A model generated the notes under the pieces. It saw only the letters and a program-made list of their open reading frames with translations. It ran no database searches and was not told the origin of the DNA. A program made the translations under genes and the position numbers. From Vanessa cardui (taxonomy: Eukaryota; Arthropoda; Insecta; Lepidoptera; Nymphalidae), in NCBI RefSeq assembly GCF_905220365.1, contig NC_061140.1:13146501-13210500 (forward strand): a DNA stretch of 64,000 nucleotides, written 5' to 3'. Numbering within the stretch: position 1 is the first letter of the stretch; each line of letters begins with the position of its first letter. Positions 9,636 through 21,389 of this stretch are shown one piece after another.

Positions 9636-11512
9636 CGTGTGTTCATCCATTAATATTTAGCTTTGAAAATACATATCTGTATTAACAACGAGATGTTACT
9701 TTGTAATATCGAACTGAATACACTGTTAAGCCAATATACATAAAACTTATATCAGAAGATGCGCATTGCAGAAATGGCTCAGGTTATATTGAACATATAA
9801 GTAGACGTGATGGCTTATAAAATAAATATATTACACATGTAGACGCGCCTCGGTTTCACTCGCTTAGACGTAGCCATTCATGTTCTTGTTTTCAGTGTGA
9901 CGTCTCGTTAGCTTTGCCTACGGTCGTATGTTGTATGTGACGTCAGATTAAATACAACATCATTTGTTTAATAAAATATATCACAATTTTTGTATGAAAT
10001 TATTGTACAAATTCCCAAATCAAAAATATTAACATATTGTATGTAGGAATATAATGGAATGTTATTTTTTAGAGATTTAAGGAACTTACCTACTAACTTA
10101 GATACCAGATAAAGAGATTTGCTTAACGTAGTCGTGAGCACGCCGTGACGCAATTAAAAGCATTTGGCTCGAAGGTAGTTTCGATCTCCGAGATTACAAT
10201 TAGACCAGACTACTTCGCTTTGTAGTATCAGTTCAATGTATTCAATAGTCATAATACGAGTATTATGCATGTTCTCGAATGCAGGGACGAGTTTCTGAGG
10301 ACACTCGCGGTCAGACGTAGCGCGCCCGTAAATAACAAGTATTTGCGTTGTTTAATTCCCACAACTGCTATTGCTGAGACTGTAAAGTGCAATCGGATTA
10401 TAGTGATGTAACGCAGCAGCGAGCAGAGAGCTGTTCTTGCACCGCACTATAACTCTCAGGAGTTGCTCCACGCCGCCTTCCGCAATATACTGATGTACTT
10501 GGACTCCGACAAAGGGTTTTGGAATGTATTACATCTCAGTTTAAGCTCAACTACACTTACATTACAAAGCGATTCTAAACTACGAAATCATTGCAGATTG
10601 CGCGAAGTTTCTGCATTCAGTAGCGTGTTAAATATAAGCAGTACACTTACTATTTTAACCGTATTTGCAAAAATTCTTACAATATTCTCTGTTTCAACAC
10701 GAAACACAATACTTTTCTCAAATGTGTTCTTAATTAATGTGTGGAAACTGAGATCGTTCTAAGAAATTTAACTGAAGATTACACGTGAAAATCCAAACAC
10801 AAGGAAAAGATAAAATGAAGAAAAGTTTATCTCAAATTAAAACTTTCAAAATAATAAAAGTTTTTACTTATGTAACCTACCAAAAAATGTCATATTCTAT
10901 AAATATATATATGAAAATGACAACAAAAAAAAAATATAAGAAAGATCTGAACTAAAATGATAAATAAACATATAATATTTGAAGATACATAAAAATATCG
11001 TGATAAAATAAGATGTATTTTGACTAGCACAGTTGTATGCCGAGCCTTCCACTCGAGCAGAGTAGAGGCTTTTGTGCAGTACTAGTGGCTAACGTCGACT
11101 AAAAGCGACTGGTCTTCTGAATGTTCAGATTATATGTTTATATAGTAATATTGATGTTTACATTTTTTCCGATCATTTTTTCATAGTAACATTCAGCATA
11201 TTTTTTAAGGTTTTACTGTAAGTGTACATGCACGCAAACCATTAAAGTACTAAAAACTTTAAATGGTTTACCCGCGTTAAAAAATAATAATTTATTTAAA
11301 ATTTCAACAGAAGCATACTTGATGCCTGTTGTCTGATTTATTTTAAAAGCAAAGCATACAACTATATCTCTCAATATTTAATTTATCGCATTTCGTTACA
11401 GTGTACAAGAGAGTTTAGTTTAGAGAGTACCTTTTCTGTTATCATATTTGTATGAAACCTGATAATTGTATACCAACAATTATCCGCAGCTATGCAAACG
11501 TCAGCCGCTATG
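9636..11512. other. Unique-looking non-coding DNA
   Basis: Short ORFs only. A perfect 8-bp inverted repeat with a 2-base spacer occurs at about 10250-10267. The region around 10260-10500 is slightly more GC-rich. Confidence 0.35.
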
Positions 11513-11562
11513 TGAGCGCCAGTTTATAAACTAACGGTGTTCCGTTTATAAGCTGGCGCTCA
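11513..11562. repeat. Short inverted repeat / hairpin
   Basis: The left arm TGAGCGCCAGTTTATAAAC (11513-11531) and right arm GTTTATAAGCTGGCGCTCA (11544-11562) pair over 19 bp with one mismatch that would be a G-U pair in RNA. The loop is 12 bases. The function is unknown. Confidence 0.7.
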
Positions 11563-12777
11563 GTTATGACCGGAGCATTCAATTCACAACAAGCCGCAAA
11601 AATTTTGATAACATAATACCTTTAGGATTTAATTACACACGTTATTAAAAATTACATTCACTTTTCAGATACACCTGTACAAAGTTAGAAACGTATAAGA
11701 CGTAATAATTTTAATATGGGTTTGAATTATTTTTATGATGCTCAGCTCCGTTGAACACGCGCAATATTAAATAATACATCTATATAAATATCGTTACTTG
11801 TACAGCGCTTTCGTTACGAGCTGCCCTTTGTATTTTTGTATAAATGATAGCGTTTGACAGGCGACGGGCGCATTTTAATCAGTATTTTATAAATAATTAA
11901 TCCAGCAGCAGCTGCGTCACAAAACTGTACATTTTTATATTAAAATCTAAATTAATTATGTTAAACAATATGATTTTAGTAAAACTTCAAACAAAACATA
12001 ATATACTTTTTAATTTAAGCTTATAATACGCCACAGGAAGGAATAGGTGTGTGATAAAACCGTTTAGTGTTGCAAGAAAAACATTTAGAAAACCCCGATA
12101 CCTGCGGACTAAGCCGTGTCACGGATGTATTAACGCTTGTGTTGCAGTTAGAACGGTAAGGTGGAAAAACCTTCACGAAAGACGGGTGAGTGAGAAGAGA
12201 GAATTGCCTTTTAAGAACATCTTAAGCTCAAATGTCCAAATAAGAAAACTCGTATGTGTGATATTATGTATACTCTCTCAAGCATTCATGATGGGCTCGA
12301 CTTTATGGAGCAAATTATTAGGAATGCTGGTCCTATGATTTTGTGTTCTTCGTCTACTTCTATGAAACCATGTGATGATTTCAGACTGGGTTGACTGGAA
12401 TTTGGACGAAAATACTTCTCCATGTCGCGGGTGTAAATAGTTTTGGCCGAGAAAACGTTTTAACGGTAACATTTATATTTCTGTTGTGCTTTTTTATCTC
12501 ATATATCAGGTTTAAGGAAATTCAACTTAACGGTGTGAAATTTCAAACTAAATGTAAAATAATATCTTTAAAAAGGAATGAATTACTCGTTAAGTTTTTA
12601 TATAGTAAAATATGTGTTATTTGCTATGCACTGAAAAACTGATTAAAATTAAAATAAGAACGATTCGACATCGATTAAAAATAACTTGCCTCGAAACGGA
12701 CAACGCTAAAAATCTACTTTGGAGTGTCGAGAGCTGTAAATATATTTATTCGTAAATTTCATGGCATCCTTCTGTAA
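11563..12777. other. Non-coding, nothing recognised
   Basis: A 95-codon forward frame at 12051-12338 has no recognisable domain and no homology that I know of. I treat it as chance. Confidence 0.35.
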
Positions 12778-12804
12778 GAGACGAGATGGCCCAGCGGCTA
12801 GTAC
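12778..12804 (+). repeat. SINE head remnant
   Basis: GAGACGAGATGGCCCAGCGG and CTAGTAC resemble the first 27 bases of the Metulj-like tRNA head (A box region). The downstream body is not recognisable. Confidence 0.35.
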
Positions 12805-13439
12805 TAAAACTCAAGCTAAAACAAAACAACAAATGAACAAGACAATCATTATTTTTAAAAAATATTTCCGGTCCTTTTGTATTTCTGGTCAGTTTGCAGA
12901 GTCAGAGCAGAGTTTAAAACTTTCCTGGAAAGCAACAGAAATGGGGCCCTTAGGAAAAGTTTCATTGTGATCATTACAATGATCGGGGAGTGGAGAGACT
13001 TTCGAAGTTTTTGTTCGAGTTTTCAAGAAAGGCAACAAGTATTAACGCTGAACGTAAGTAGGCAATCTAAATGATGCCGGCTCGGAAGCATCATTATATT
13101 TGTTCGTTTGAAATGTATTTGTTATAATTTGCAAGACGGTTAATTCTTATATAAAATTCTGCAGATATTTTGACCTTTGCCACAGTTTTGTGAACTTAAT
13201 AGAGGATTAAGTGTCTGCAAGTAATTATTGAAATACCACTACTACCGGCGATTGCTTACGTCTTACTTATTTAGTCAATGGTAAAATACTTAGGATTGGA
13301 ACAGCGGCTGACCAAGTTAAAGTAATACTAAATCCCAAAGTTAAAGATGAGTGCTAAGATTTTAAATTTAGAGAATGGCTATTTAACTTTAATGATACGA
13401 TACGGGGCTAGAGGTTTGAATAAGAAAGTAGATATTTTT
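12805..13439. other. Non-coding, nothing recognised
   Basis: A GAAC|GTAAGT donor-like site at about 13051 follows a short ORF, but there is no convincing acceptor or domain. Confidence 0.3.
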
Positions 13440-13665
13440 TGGTGGTGGGCCGCCATCGAGCAAGCCCGTACGCGTAGGCCTCACCCACACGTCTTATACT
13501 TTACCGCCAAACAACAATTTTTGGTATCGTTGTGTTCCGTTTTGAATGGTAAATAAGCCACTGTAACAGATACAGAGACGTATTATTACGTCTTACTTCC
13601 TAAGGCTAGTGGCGCACTGTAGGAATGGTGAATATTTCTTACAGTGGCGCGAGTGTGAGCATTGT
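13440..13665 (+). repeat. SINE-like repeat, diverged copy
   Basis: It contains the order seen at 3240-3535: ACCGCCAAACAACA, TATCGTTGTGTTCCG, a TTTGAATGGTAAATAAGCCA block, GGCTAGTGGCGCACTG, and GGTGAATATTTCTTACAGTG. The 3' end is lost. A 69-codon ORF overlapping it is a by-product. Confidence 0.6.
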
Positions 13666-13867
13666 GGCCGTGATAAATAGTTGGCACATTAATATTATTA
13701 TAAGATTTATTTTTATAATAACTAATTTGATTATAATACAGAATTATTTTGAATACAATTGATGACGTTTATGATGAATGCGAGGAAAGTATCGATTTTT
13801 CAAGTATTTAATGCGGTCTTGTCTCATTAAATATTTATAACATTCATGGCGGTTACGGTTTGTTCAA

Positions 13868-13965
13868 GATACGGGGTGAGGCGGAGTGAGGAGAAGCGGG
13901 GGACAGGGCGGGGAGCAGGCCTATCAACACAAGCTCACTTCAGACGAGGGGCCGCCGAGATAAGC
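13868..13965. other. GC-rich patch
   Basis: A purine-biased GC-rich block (GGGGTGAGGCGGAGTGAGGA and following) stands out from AT-rich flanks. It is followed by TTTGACGCTGATGTTATTAT. It might be a conserved regulatory element, but this cannot be shown from one sequence. Confidence 0.25.
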
Positions 13966-16319
13966 ACCCTTTGACGCTGATGTTATTATTTGTGATTTCT
14001 CACTTTCAACGAAGGCCTTCGCCTACATAGCGTGTCGGAGACCATTCATAATATTCTCATTCGTGACTAAACTATTTCAGGAAATTATGATTGTGATGCT
14101 GAAAAAGGAAAACACAACACATAGAACTATTGTATTGAAAATACAAAATACAATACTGAGTGCGCGAAATTATGGCGCCCGTCGAAGTTATTCATCTGGA
14201 TACACTCTCCACATAATTTCCACGATTAATTAGGTATCAAATGAACACTATTCAATACTGCAAAAATGATGCGCTTTCTCGATTGCATAATATCTGACCT
14301 TTCTATTAAGTTCTTTGAAGTGAAAATATTTTAGAAATTGCAACGACAGTCTGGTGCTAAAGACCCTCACATAATCGAAGTTTTTGCGACCCAAAGTAAA
14401 TCGTGTCGAGGCCGTGTCGGCGAATGCCAAAAAATAAACCTTCACCTGGAAAATCGTTACATCATTTCTCACGAAAATATCAACTTTATTATTTCTGCCA
14501 CTCTACGGCTATCGTTTAAGGCCTCGGTTGTCTGAGTGTTTGAATAACTACGCTACTTACTCATGGAAATTTTATTTCAAAATGTTCTCGCCATTTACAT
14601 TATTTTTGAAATGTATTTAGTGCGCAGTTGGATAGCCTATATCTACAAGTGGCGACACCTCCAGCTAGCTCACTTCATGTAATAGACATTCTGAGTTCAT
14701 CATTATCAACTGGTATTGGGTACACTTTCTCTTTATACAATCGTGCGCATTTAAAGATGGAATAGCAATAAATTTTATTGATAATTTGTGAGTTTGCGGT
14801 TACAGAGTAATAATAAATGAGAACGTTTTGTCCATTGGTTTGTAGTAGCACAATATGTATTATGGAGTGATATATTATTAATTAAAGTAAAATATATAAA
14901 ATCAGTGTTTAACTTTGTTTTTAATAGCGGACGTTTAACTCGTCAGTTACATAAAAGCCATATTTTTTTCATAAATTGGTTGCTTGGCCCATTTGTTCGA
15001 TTGTTGGGACGATATTTTTTTATCTAATTTATAATCTGGATTTCATAGCAGATTATCTGATAATATATAGGGGAAGGTGTAGAACTTTACAAAAAAATAA
15101 TAAAGAAGTGATATAAGGTAAAAAAACAAAGTAATTTTAGATGTAGTCTGTTCACGAATGCACTAATTGTCTCAAACCTTAGTCTTTGGAATATTAGTTT
15201 CAATTGAAAGCCACAGTGAAGTTTCATCTCGGCTATCGGAAGTTTGCACAAAGGCTTGGGATTGACAGCGGCCCCTGTTCCGAGACTGGACCGACGATTT
15301 GAAAAGGCAAACTGATGGTATTTCTATCCCGTTAACTTCACACAGTTCTGTCTTACGACAGAAAATGACTGCAGCGTTGTTAGTTATACACGTGCAGTGT
15401 TTGTTTGTTGAATTTATTTAAATCTATTAAAATTATAGCAATCGTCTTTAAAATAATAACAGATAGATAGGAGCCTGACGTTGTCATTCAACTTTGATCT
15501 TATAAATTATTAAGTAATAATAATATAGACACCAGGCACATAAAACAGTGGTACCCATTGACGATCTAAGGATTGGTACAGTGCCGAATCTGCAGGACCT
15601 TCTACTTTTTTAATAAAAAACCGAAAAATGTCACTGTTAACGGTTATTCCATCAAAGAGATGAGAGCTCCTTATGAATGGTTGATGAGGATCAATATTTT
15701 TTGGTTACAATACTCTAATCATGATATGTATTGTACCGTGATATTTAATGTACTACATTTCGGTACCGCAATTAAACTTGGTGTCCATTTAGATCTCACT
15801 TTCGCAATAATGATATAATTATTACCCGAAAAAACGTATGCTTCAAAAAGACCTAATTAACTTGAAAGAGACTAAATAACGTAAGTCGTCAGTAAATATT
15901 GTCTAATATTCAAGATAGCTTGATACGATCTCGTAATATAACCAAAAAGCATTGAGTCGCCGCAGGCTTTATCGGTAAAATTAAAGCTCAATTATTATCC
16001 CTTTATTCAATATTTTATTTATATTTATAAGAATAAACTACACGAAATGGAATAATACTTATATTAGGGTCCTACGCAGATTCAAATGGATAGCAACCTA
16101 AACGATTACTAATTGTCGTCGGACATGTTGATATTATTCATTCAGTCAGTGCGCACGTCTGGCGCTGGCGCTGTCTCAATACCAAGAAACCAAGTGCCTC
16201 GCTCAACAAAGGAACACACACTGACAGATACACTATCAAATCTGTATATTTCATCAATCGGCCACGTAGCAAATTACGTGACCGCCCTAATCGTTTTTAT
16301 AATGGATGTCTCTCAACTG
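13966..16319. other. Unique-looking non-coding DNA
   Basis: AT-rich; the ORFs at 15573-15818 and 16113-16376 have no domain signal. Confidence 0.35.
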
Positions 16320-16660
16320 TCTATATATGATTGGATCGTTAAAACTATGCAACTGATTTTGATGTGTTTTTTCTAGTAGATAGATACAATATATTATAAT
16401 ATAGGATAAAACACCGAAAATTTTGGAGGAGCCTAATGTGATGTCGCAAATAAACACATTTTTTGCGTATGTTTAGCAAACGTTGGCTGAACCCTCCGAG
16501 ACAGATCTAAATAACGTACTACAGTATTGTACACCCTAAAAAGGTCTACAAAACAGACCGCGATGTTATATGTCTACTGCTTACGGATCTTGTTGTTACG
16601 GATAACCCACAATAACCATTTTTCAACCGACTTCCAAAAGGAGGAGGTTATCAATTCGTC

Positions 16661-16664
<4 letters not shown>

Positions 16665-16693
<29 letters not shown>
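16665..16693. repeat. Poly-T tract, 29 bases
   Basis: An uninterrupted T run inside the composite repeat. The related copy at 57.69 kb has a long A run at the equivalent place on the other strand. Confidence 0.85.
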
Positions 16694-16699
<6 letters not shown>

Positions 16700-17139
16700 G
16701 TTACCTCATAACTTTTCACTGGGTGGACCGATTTTGATAATTTTTTTTTTGTTTGAAAGGTAGTGCTTCCCGTGGGGTCCCATTTTTTTTTAATTTTTTT
16801 CCGATGATGGTATCCATATGAAAACGACATAAGTCTTAAATTTGCATTATGTATATGCGCGACAAATAGGTGAATAACTGAAAATCACGTTAACCAATTT
16901 TGATAATTCTTTTTTTATTATAAAATATATACTTCAAGGGTAATTTGGTGAAAGTTTGGTAAGGTTCTGACCACAGGATCCATGACAAAGTAACGGAACG
17001 GAAGGGAACGGAACAATTCTGAGGAGTACGTTAGCGATACTCGGTCGAATCTTTTATTTATAGGTTATTGGGATATTTGAGTCACCTTCCGTAATGTGGT
17101 TATGTTTATTTAATTATCATAGTCGAATATTATAATCAA

Positions 17140-17391
17140 CTAGCTACCCACCCCGGCTTCGCACGGGTGCAATACTGATACTAAATATACTACAGAATTT
17201 GTTTATATACGACATCACATCGCAAACTTCTGAAATTATCAGTGTTTCTTTACTATATTGTTCATGTATTATATACACAAACCTTTCCCTTGAATCACAC
17301 TATCTTTTAAAAAAAACCGCATCAAAATCCGTTGCGTAGATTTGAAGATATAGGGACAGAGAAAGCGACTTTGTTTTATACTATGTAGTGA
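17140..17391 (-). mobile_element. Complete-looking non-autonomous Helitron, 252 bp
   Basis: On the minus strand the element starts with TC (TCACTACATAGTATAAAAC, from 17391) and ends with the hairpin ACCCGTGCG...TGGGT followed by GCTAG, so CTAG is the last four bases (17143-17140). The base before the 5' TC is A and the base after CTAG is T. TC...CTRR ends, a subterminal 3' hairpin and insertion between A and T without target duplication are the defining Helitron features. It has no coding capacity and must depend on a helicase encoded elsewhere. It is inserted in the composite repeat. Confidence 0.85.
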
Positions 17392-17738
17392 TGGAACTCC
17401 TATACGGCTCGCAGTTAGGGTGCGATATGGGGCACAATTTCTTACTATCTTTAATCAAATTTTGTATATGTGATGTGATGTCATATGATGTACGAAATAT
17501 AGTTGGTCTTTTTCAAAGTTTTTTTGCTGAGTTCGATTACAGCTCTTTCGAGGGATCCTTGTAGTTTACGCCGCGTGACGTATTAAATCCGCATTTTCGA
17601 AAGTCTATTTTTGCTTTATTCGCAAGTTTCCTTTGAAATTGTCCTCGAAGTAGTTTCTGACTCATATAAATGGAACGCTTAATCTATCCATATTAAAAAA
17701 AATTAGTTAGTCAACATCAGCTTCACTTAAAATCAAAA

Positions 17739-18336
17739 AATAAATAAAATTTTAACAAAAAGAAAAACCGACTTCAATCAAAACACTATTTTAAAACAAA
17801 TGAATATGCGGGAAAAAGTAATAAAAATAATTGCGTATTCAACATATTTTTTAGAGTCTTCCTAAGTAAAATGAAATGAAAAATATTAGACTACTTAAAA
17901 GTCGATTAACGATTATATCATGTAGTTATAATTATTGGTATATTTGGAGTCGGTGTCAGCCAATAAAACCCTACAGTATATCTATCAAAAAATAATACGA
18001 GAATACTTTAACAAATATGTTTTTTACAAATTACCTTTTACACAATAATATACTGGATCAATCAAGGGGCTCGTATCGCTTCTTTCTTTTGATTGTTGGG
18101 ACAAGGGCACCGTGGCTGACACCGGCTCCAAATATACCAATAACTATAACTACATGATATAATCGTTAATCGACTTTTAAGTAGTCTAATATTTTTCATT
18201 TCATTTTACTTAGGAAGACTCTAAAAAATATGTTGAATACGCAATTATTTTTATTACTTTTTCCCGCATATTCATTTGTTTTAAAATAGTGTTTTGATTG
18301 AAGTCGGTTTTTCTTTTTGTTAAAATTTTATTTATT
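17739..18336. mobile_element. Foldback element with 224-bp inverted arms
   Basis: The left arm (17739-17962) and right arm (18113-18336) are reverse complements without gaps and almost without mismatches; one clear difference is GAGTCGG against GAGCCGG near the inner end. The loop is 150 bases (17963-18112). The outer part contains AAAACCGACTTC-type ends and the inner part GGTGTCAGCCA. A transcript would form a very long hairpin. The high arm identity suggests youth or arm homogenisation. Confidence 0.85.
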
Positions 18337-18535
18337 ATCCTTTACTTTTTACGAGAAGTAATGTTTTATTTACAAAACGACTTAAATCAACACAGTATTA
18401 ATTCTCAGCAAATTAAGTACCTTAACTTACTTGTTCTGACTGAAAAAGGTGTGAATGTTTTATATAAAAACATTCTACAGTTTATTTAATTTCAGCATGG
18501 CACTCGTGCAAAGCAGGTGCGGATCGGTATTATTA

Positions 18536-19474
18536 TATAAATTTATAATAATTATAATGAATATTAATGCCGTATTTACTATAATAAAACGTCAAGTTAA
18601 ATGAAACAATATCAGTGACGTCTGGCATAATCCTTCTTAGAGTAATTAGGGCATTGGGTGATCTGTCTCAATATTGATTTCCGTTGAAATTCGTCCAGAG
18701 CAAGTGGAGCCCGAATTCTGCTATCACAAGTCGGCAGTGGGCATCACAGCGATCAATGGTGCAGTATCGACAATAGCCGGTTGCTGCGCGCTGCCCTCGA
18801 CAATTAAATTGGTATCAACCGCAGACACTCCGCCACTATTTCCCCCACTTCCTCCGGCGCACTAATTGCGGTCGCCAAAGGTTGCAAATTTGTTGGCACA
18901 CTCGAACGAGAGGTGCGAACGCATACACGCGAGCCGCGCGAGGGCGACCCTTCATCGGCAGTTGTCGTTTGCGATTTTATTTTATTATATTTATAAATTA
19001 GTTTAACAAATTACTTTTTCCCTTTTTTTCCTCTGCATCTTATTGTAACAATATAGTCGATTATCATTTCTCAACCCAACATAACCTTTAGGTAAGCGTG
19101 ACTTTATATCGCAAATTTATTTATTTATTATATAGTAAATTTCAACTATACTTGATATTAGTTATATTTCAAGAACATTGACTAAAGCTGTATAGAAATA
19201 TCGAAAAAAAGCGAAAGTAAGTTCTACTTTTTAATGAAGTCTTTGGTAACGAGGACAGGTCGATAATACGATTAAGCACTTTTAAAAATTACCTCAAGGT
19301 ATTTTTCACGTTTTAGTATTCTTTCTGTGAATTTTAAAGTTAAATTTAGGTGAAAAGTAAAATAAGGAAGATGTCTCTCTTCAAATATCTTGTGAAAGCT
19401 GTCATAATAACTCATAGATTACTTCTATACGCGCTGCGCTTTCCGTACTCTAGCCGCGCGCTCTAAAAAGGTAC
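18536..19474. other. Non-coding with a GC-rich patch
   Basis: A GC-rich patch at about 18890-18960 (ACGCGAGCCGCGCGAGGGCG) lies between AT-rich stretches. No supported gene. Confidence 0.35.
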
Positions 19475-19735
19475 TAAAATCAAAAACATAATATACTTTA
19501 TTCAAGTAGGCTTTTACAAGCACTTTTGATTCGTCATTTAAAAACTATTTTAAAGAGAGCTACGACTGGTTCGGAAAGTAGATTATACCGAGAAGAACCG
19601 GCAAGAAATTCAATAGTTACTCTTTTTCAATATTTAAAAATACAGTTATGTTATGTTATGCAATTTATCCTGCCTGGAAGTCAACAAGTATTAATTCCAC
19701 GCTTTTTTATTGTCTGCATAATCTTGTATTAAATG
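19475..19735 (-). repeat. CR1/Zenon-like LINE 3' end
   Basis: The plus strand reads ACTTTATTCAAGTAGGCTTT, ACAAGCACTTTTGATTCGTC, then GGTTCGGAAAGTAGATTATA and GAGAAGAACCGGCAAGAAAT. In reverse complement this is the 3' UTR I associate with a common CR1-type LINE in butterflies, with an A-rich/TTTGAT-like tail at the left (about 19475-19490). It has no coding remnant, and the forward ORFs over it are incidental. Confidence 0.65.
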
Positions 19736-19800
19736 ATATACCTTCTTTACCACTGTACTTTTTACAAATAATTCATATGTATGAAACTGCAAAGATAAAA

Positions 19801-19828
19801 GTTCTAGTACTCACTAGAGTACTAGAAC
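19801..19828. repeat. Short perfect hairpin
   Basis: GTTCTAGTACTC (19801-19812) and GAGTACTAGAAC (19817-19828) are perfect reverse complements with a 4-base loop (ACTA). Role unknown. Confidence 0.7.
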
Positions 19829-20349
19829 CAGCAGTGTTTTATTATTAGCCTGACAAGAAGACTCTACTCTCGTGGCCCGACGCCTATGTGTCACAATAAT
19901 TACGTTGTAAGTGCTCGCGCGGTTCGAATTTGATAAAAATTTACCGATTTCTTTACGTTCACCGCAGTCTCGTTATAGTTGACTTTAGCGTCCAGTTCTG
20001 AAACAATTCACGATGGACCTCAATTTGCGAACTATATGGATTCGTTTTTACGAGCAAAGTGTCAGAATGAACGACATTAACTTATTGAATGTATGGAGGC
20101 CATAAATCTTACACGTGTAGACCTTGCGAAATGTACTCGGAGTGAAACGTTTACTAATTGAGCTAATTTGCTGATCTTGAAATTAGATGAGAATTGATAA
20201 TAAATAGAACGACTAATGCGATACAGACAGCAGTAACCGTATTAAATAAGGGAGACTGAGTTTCCTTGATCGACTTTTCTGCCATTATATTAAGATGTTG
20301 ATTCAAAGTAATGTACTGAAGAATTTGAATACATGTAAGTGAAGCCTTG
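19829..20349. other. Non-coding, nothing recognised
   Basis: No ORF or repeat that I can support. Confidence 0.35.
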
Positions 20350-20562
20350 TTAGAAATATATTATAACTCGTTATCGCCCGCGTCTTCGCTCGCGTTAGGG
20401 GGTTGGTTGTAAAGTATTTGGCAGAAAAGTAGCCCATGTCCTTCCTTGGAGTTAAAGTTTGCTTCATACTAAATTTCATCAAATTCATTGGTTTGTTAGT
20501 GAAAGAGCCATAGACAAACAGAGTTACTTTCAAATTTATAATAGTAGTATAGAAATAAAGAT
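20350..20562 (+). repeat. Lepidopteran interspersed repeat (TCTTCGCTCGCG type)
   Basis: Contains GCGTCTTCGCTCGCGTTAGG, AAAGTAGCCCATGTCCTTCC, AAATTTCATCAAATTCATTG, AAAGAGCCATAGACAAACAG and AGTTACTTTCAAATTTATAA, ending ATAGTAGTATAG. This order is that of a very abundant repeat in butterflies. Fragments of the same right end occur at about 63800-63840. The name and class are uncertain. Confidence 0.6.
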
Positions 20563-21389
20563 TTTATTGACTAGTAGCTCTATTCATTCAAGATGGCCTC
20601 TCCTCGCTAAATTATAAGCGCGCATTAGACGAGTGACTCGTGCTTACGTGATAATGTAATATTAAAGATAGCAAAAAAACTACAACTTAGATTGTATTGG
20701 TACGTACGTAATGTACGCAGATGGTTTAAAGTCGAGACGTGCGCCGTCGTGAGAGAACAGATCTATGGTAAGTTTACGGAAATACTTCTGTGAAATGAAA
20801 CATCTGTTACCGAGGAGTGCGGGCGGCCGGCGGTCCTGGTGCGCGTTATGAGCCCGTGGATAGAGAGACGTGGGCGGAGTTACGATTAGAATCCGCATCA
20901 GCACTCGCGCTCGCCAGTTTTTATATAACAACATATCGCAACTACATCGTATATAATAATTTTCAATGAAAAAAGTATTAATAATACTACTATTCTGTAA
21001 TAAATACCATTTATAAGACTACAAACCGAACCTTCAGTTCGATAAATACTATGAAAACTCCAAAACTTCTCCATGGCAGTAATGTCGAAGGGTTTCCACA
21101 CTGAGCCGGGTACGATCTGTCGTCAGAGTAAGCGAAGACGACGGCCTGATTCTTTAATCCCGTAATGAATTAAGTAAACGGGTACAAAAACAACATATTT
21201 CAATTTCCATCAATCAGTAAAGTGCCCTCATTTGCACGTTTTCAGAGAAAAATCGGCTCGACGAGCGCTCGTGATGGATGTACGTCAATTTGCAACGTAA
21301 GCTCTTGCGAATTTCCTGACGCTGAATGTAGGTAACGGATTGGTGCTGCCATATTTTAAAAGTTTGCGAAATCTCGACGATTATTCGCA
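20563..21389. other. Non-coding DNA left of the duplication
   Basis: Ends at the left breakpoint of the tandem duplication, in the context TTCGCA|AAATA. Several short ORFs on the minus strand have no domain. Confidence 0.4.

Larger units (their letters stand above)
16624..18336 (+). mobile_element. Composite repeat: AACCGACTTC end, T29 tract, body and foldback tail
   Basis: Begins CAACCGACTTCCAAAAGGAG, then CAATTCGTCTG and a run of 29 T, then CATAACTTTTCACTGGGTGG, ACCGATTTTGATAA, a GTGCTTCCCGTGGGGTCCCA block and a GGATCC region near 16977. It ends with the foldback pair at 17739-18336, whose outer part reads GAAGTCGGTTTTTC. The same architecture in the opposite orientation occurs at 56691-57745. 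It sits inside the older Helitron and itself contains a younger Helitron. I recognise the first part as a widespread lepidopteran repeat, but I do not know an accepted name. Confidence 0.55.
16320..18535 (+). mobile_element. Degraded Helitron split by a 1.7-kb composite insertion
   Basis: The left half (about 16320-16623) includes CAACTGATTTTGATGTG, CTAATGTGATGTCGCAAATA, AACGTTGGCTGAACCC, ATTGTACACCCTAAAAAGG and GGATAACCCACAATAACC. The right half resumes at about 18335 with TTATCCTTTACTTTTTACGA and ends near 18530 with GGCACTCGTGCAAAG, a decayed version of the Helitron 3' hairpin. The same order, with a different interruption, is present at 40711-41460. The assignment to a Helitron rests on the 3' end similarity to the clean copy at 17140-17391. 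It encodes no replication helicase, so it is non-autonomous. Confidence 0.6.

Noticed and set aside
12051..12338. 95-codon forward ORF
   Set aside because: No domain, unusual composition and no supporting context.
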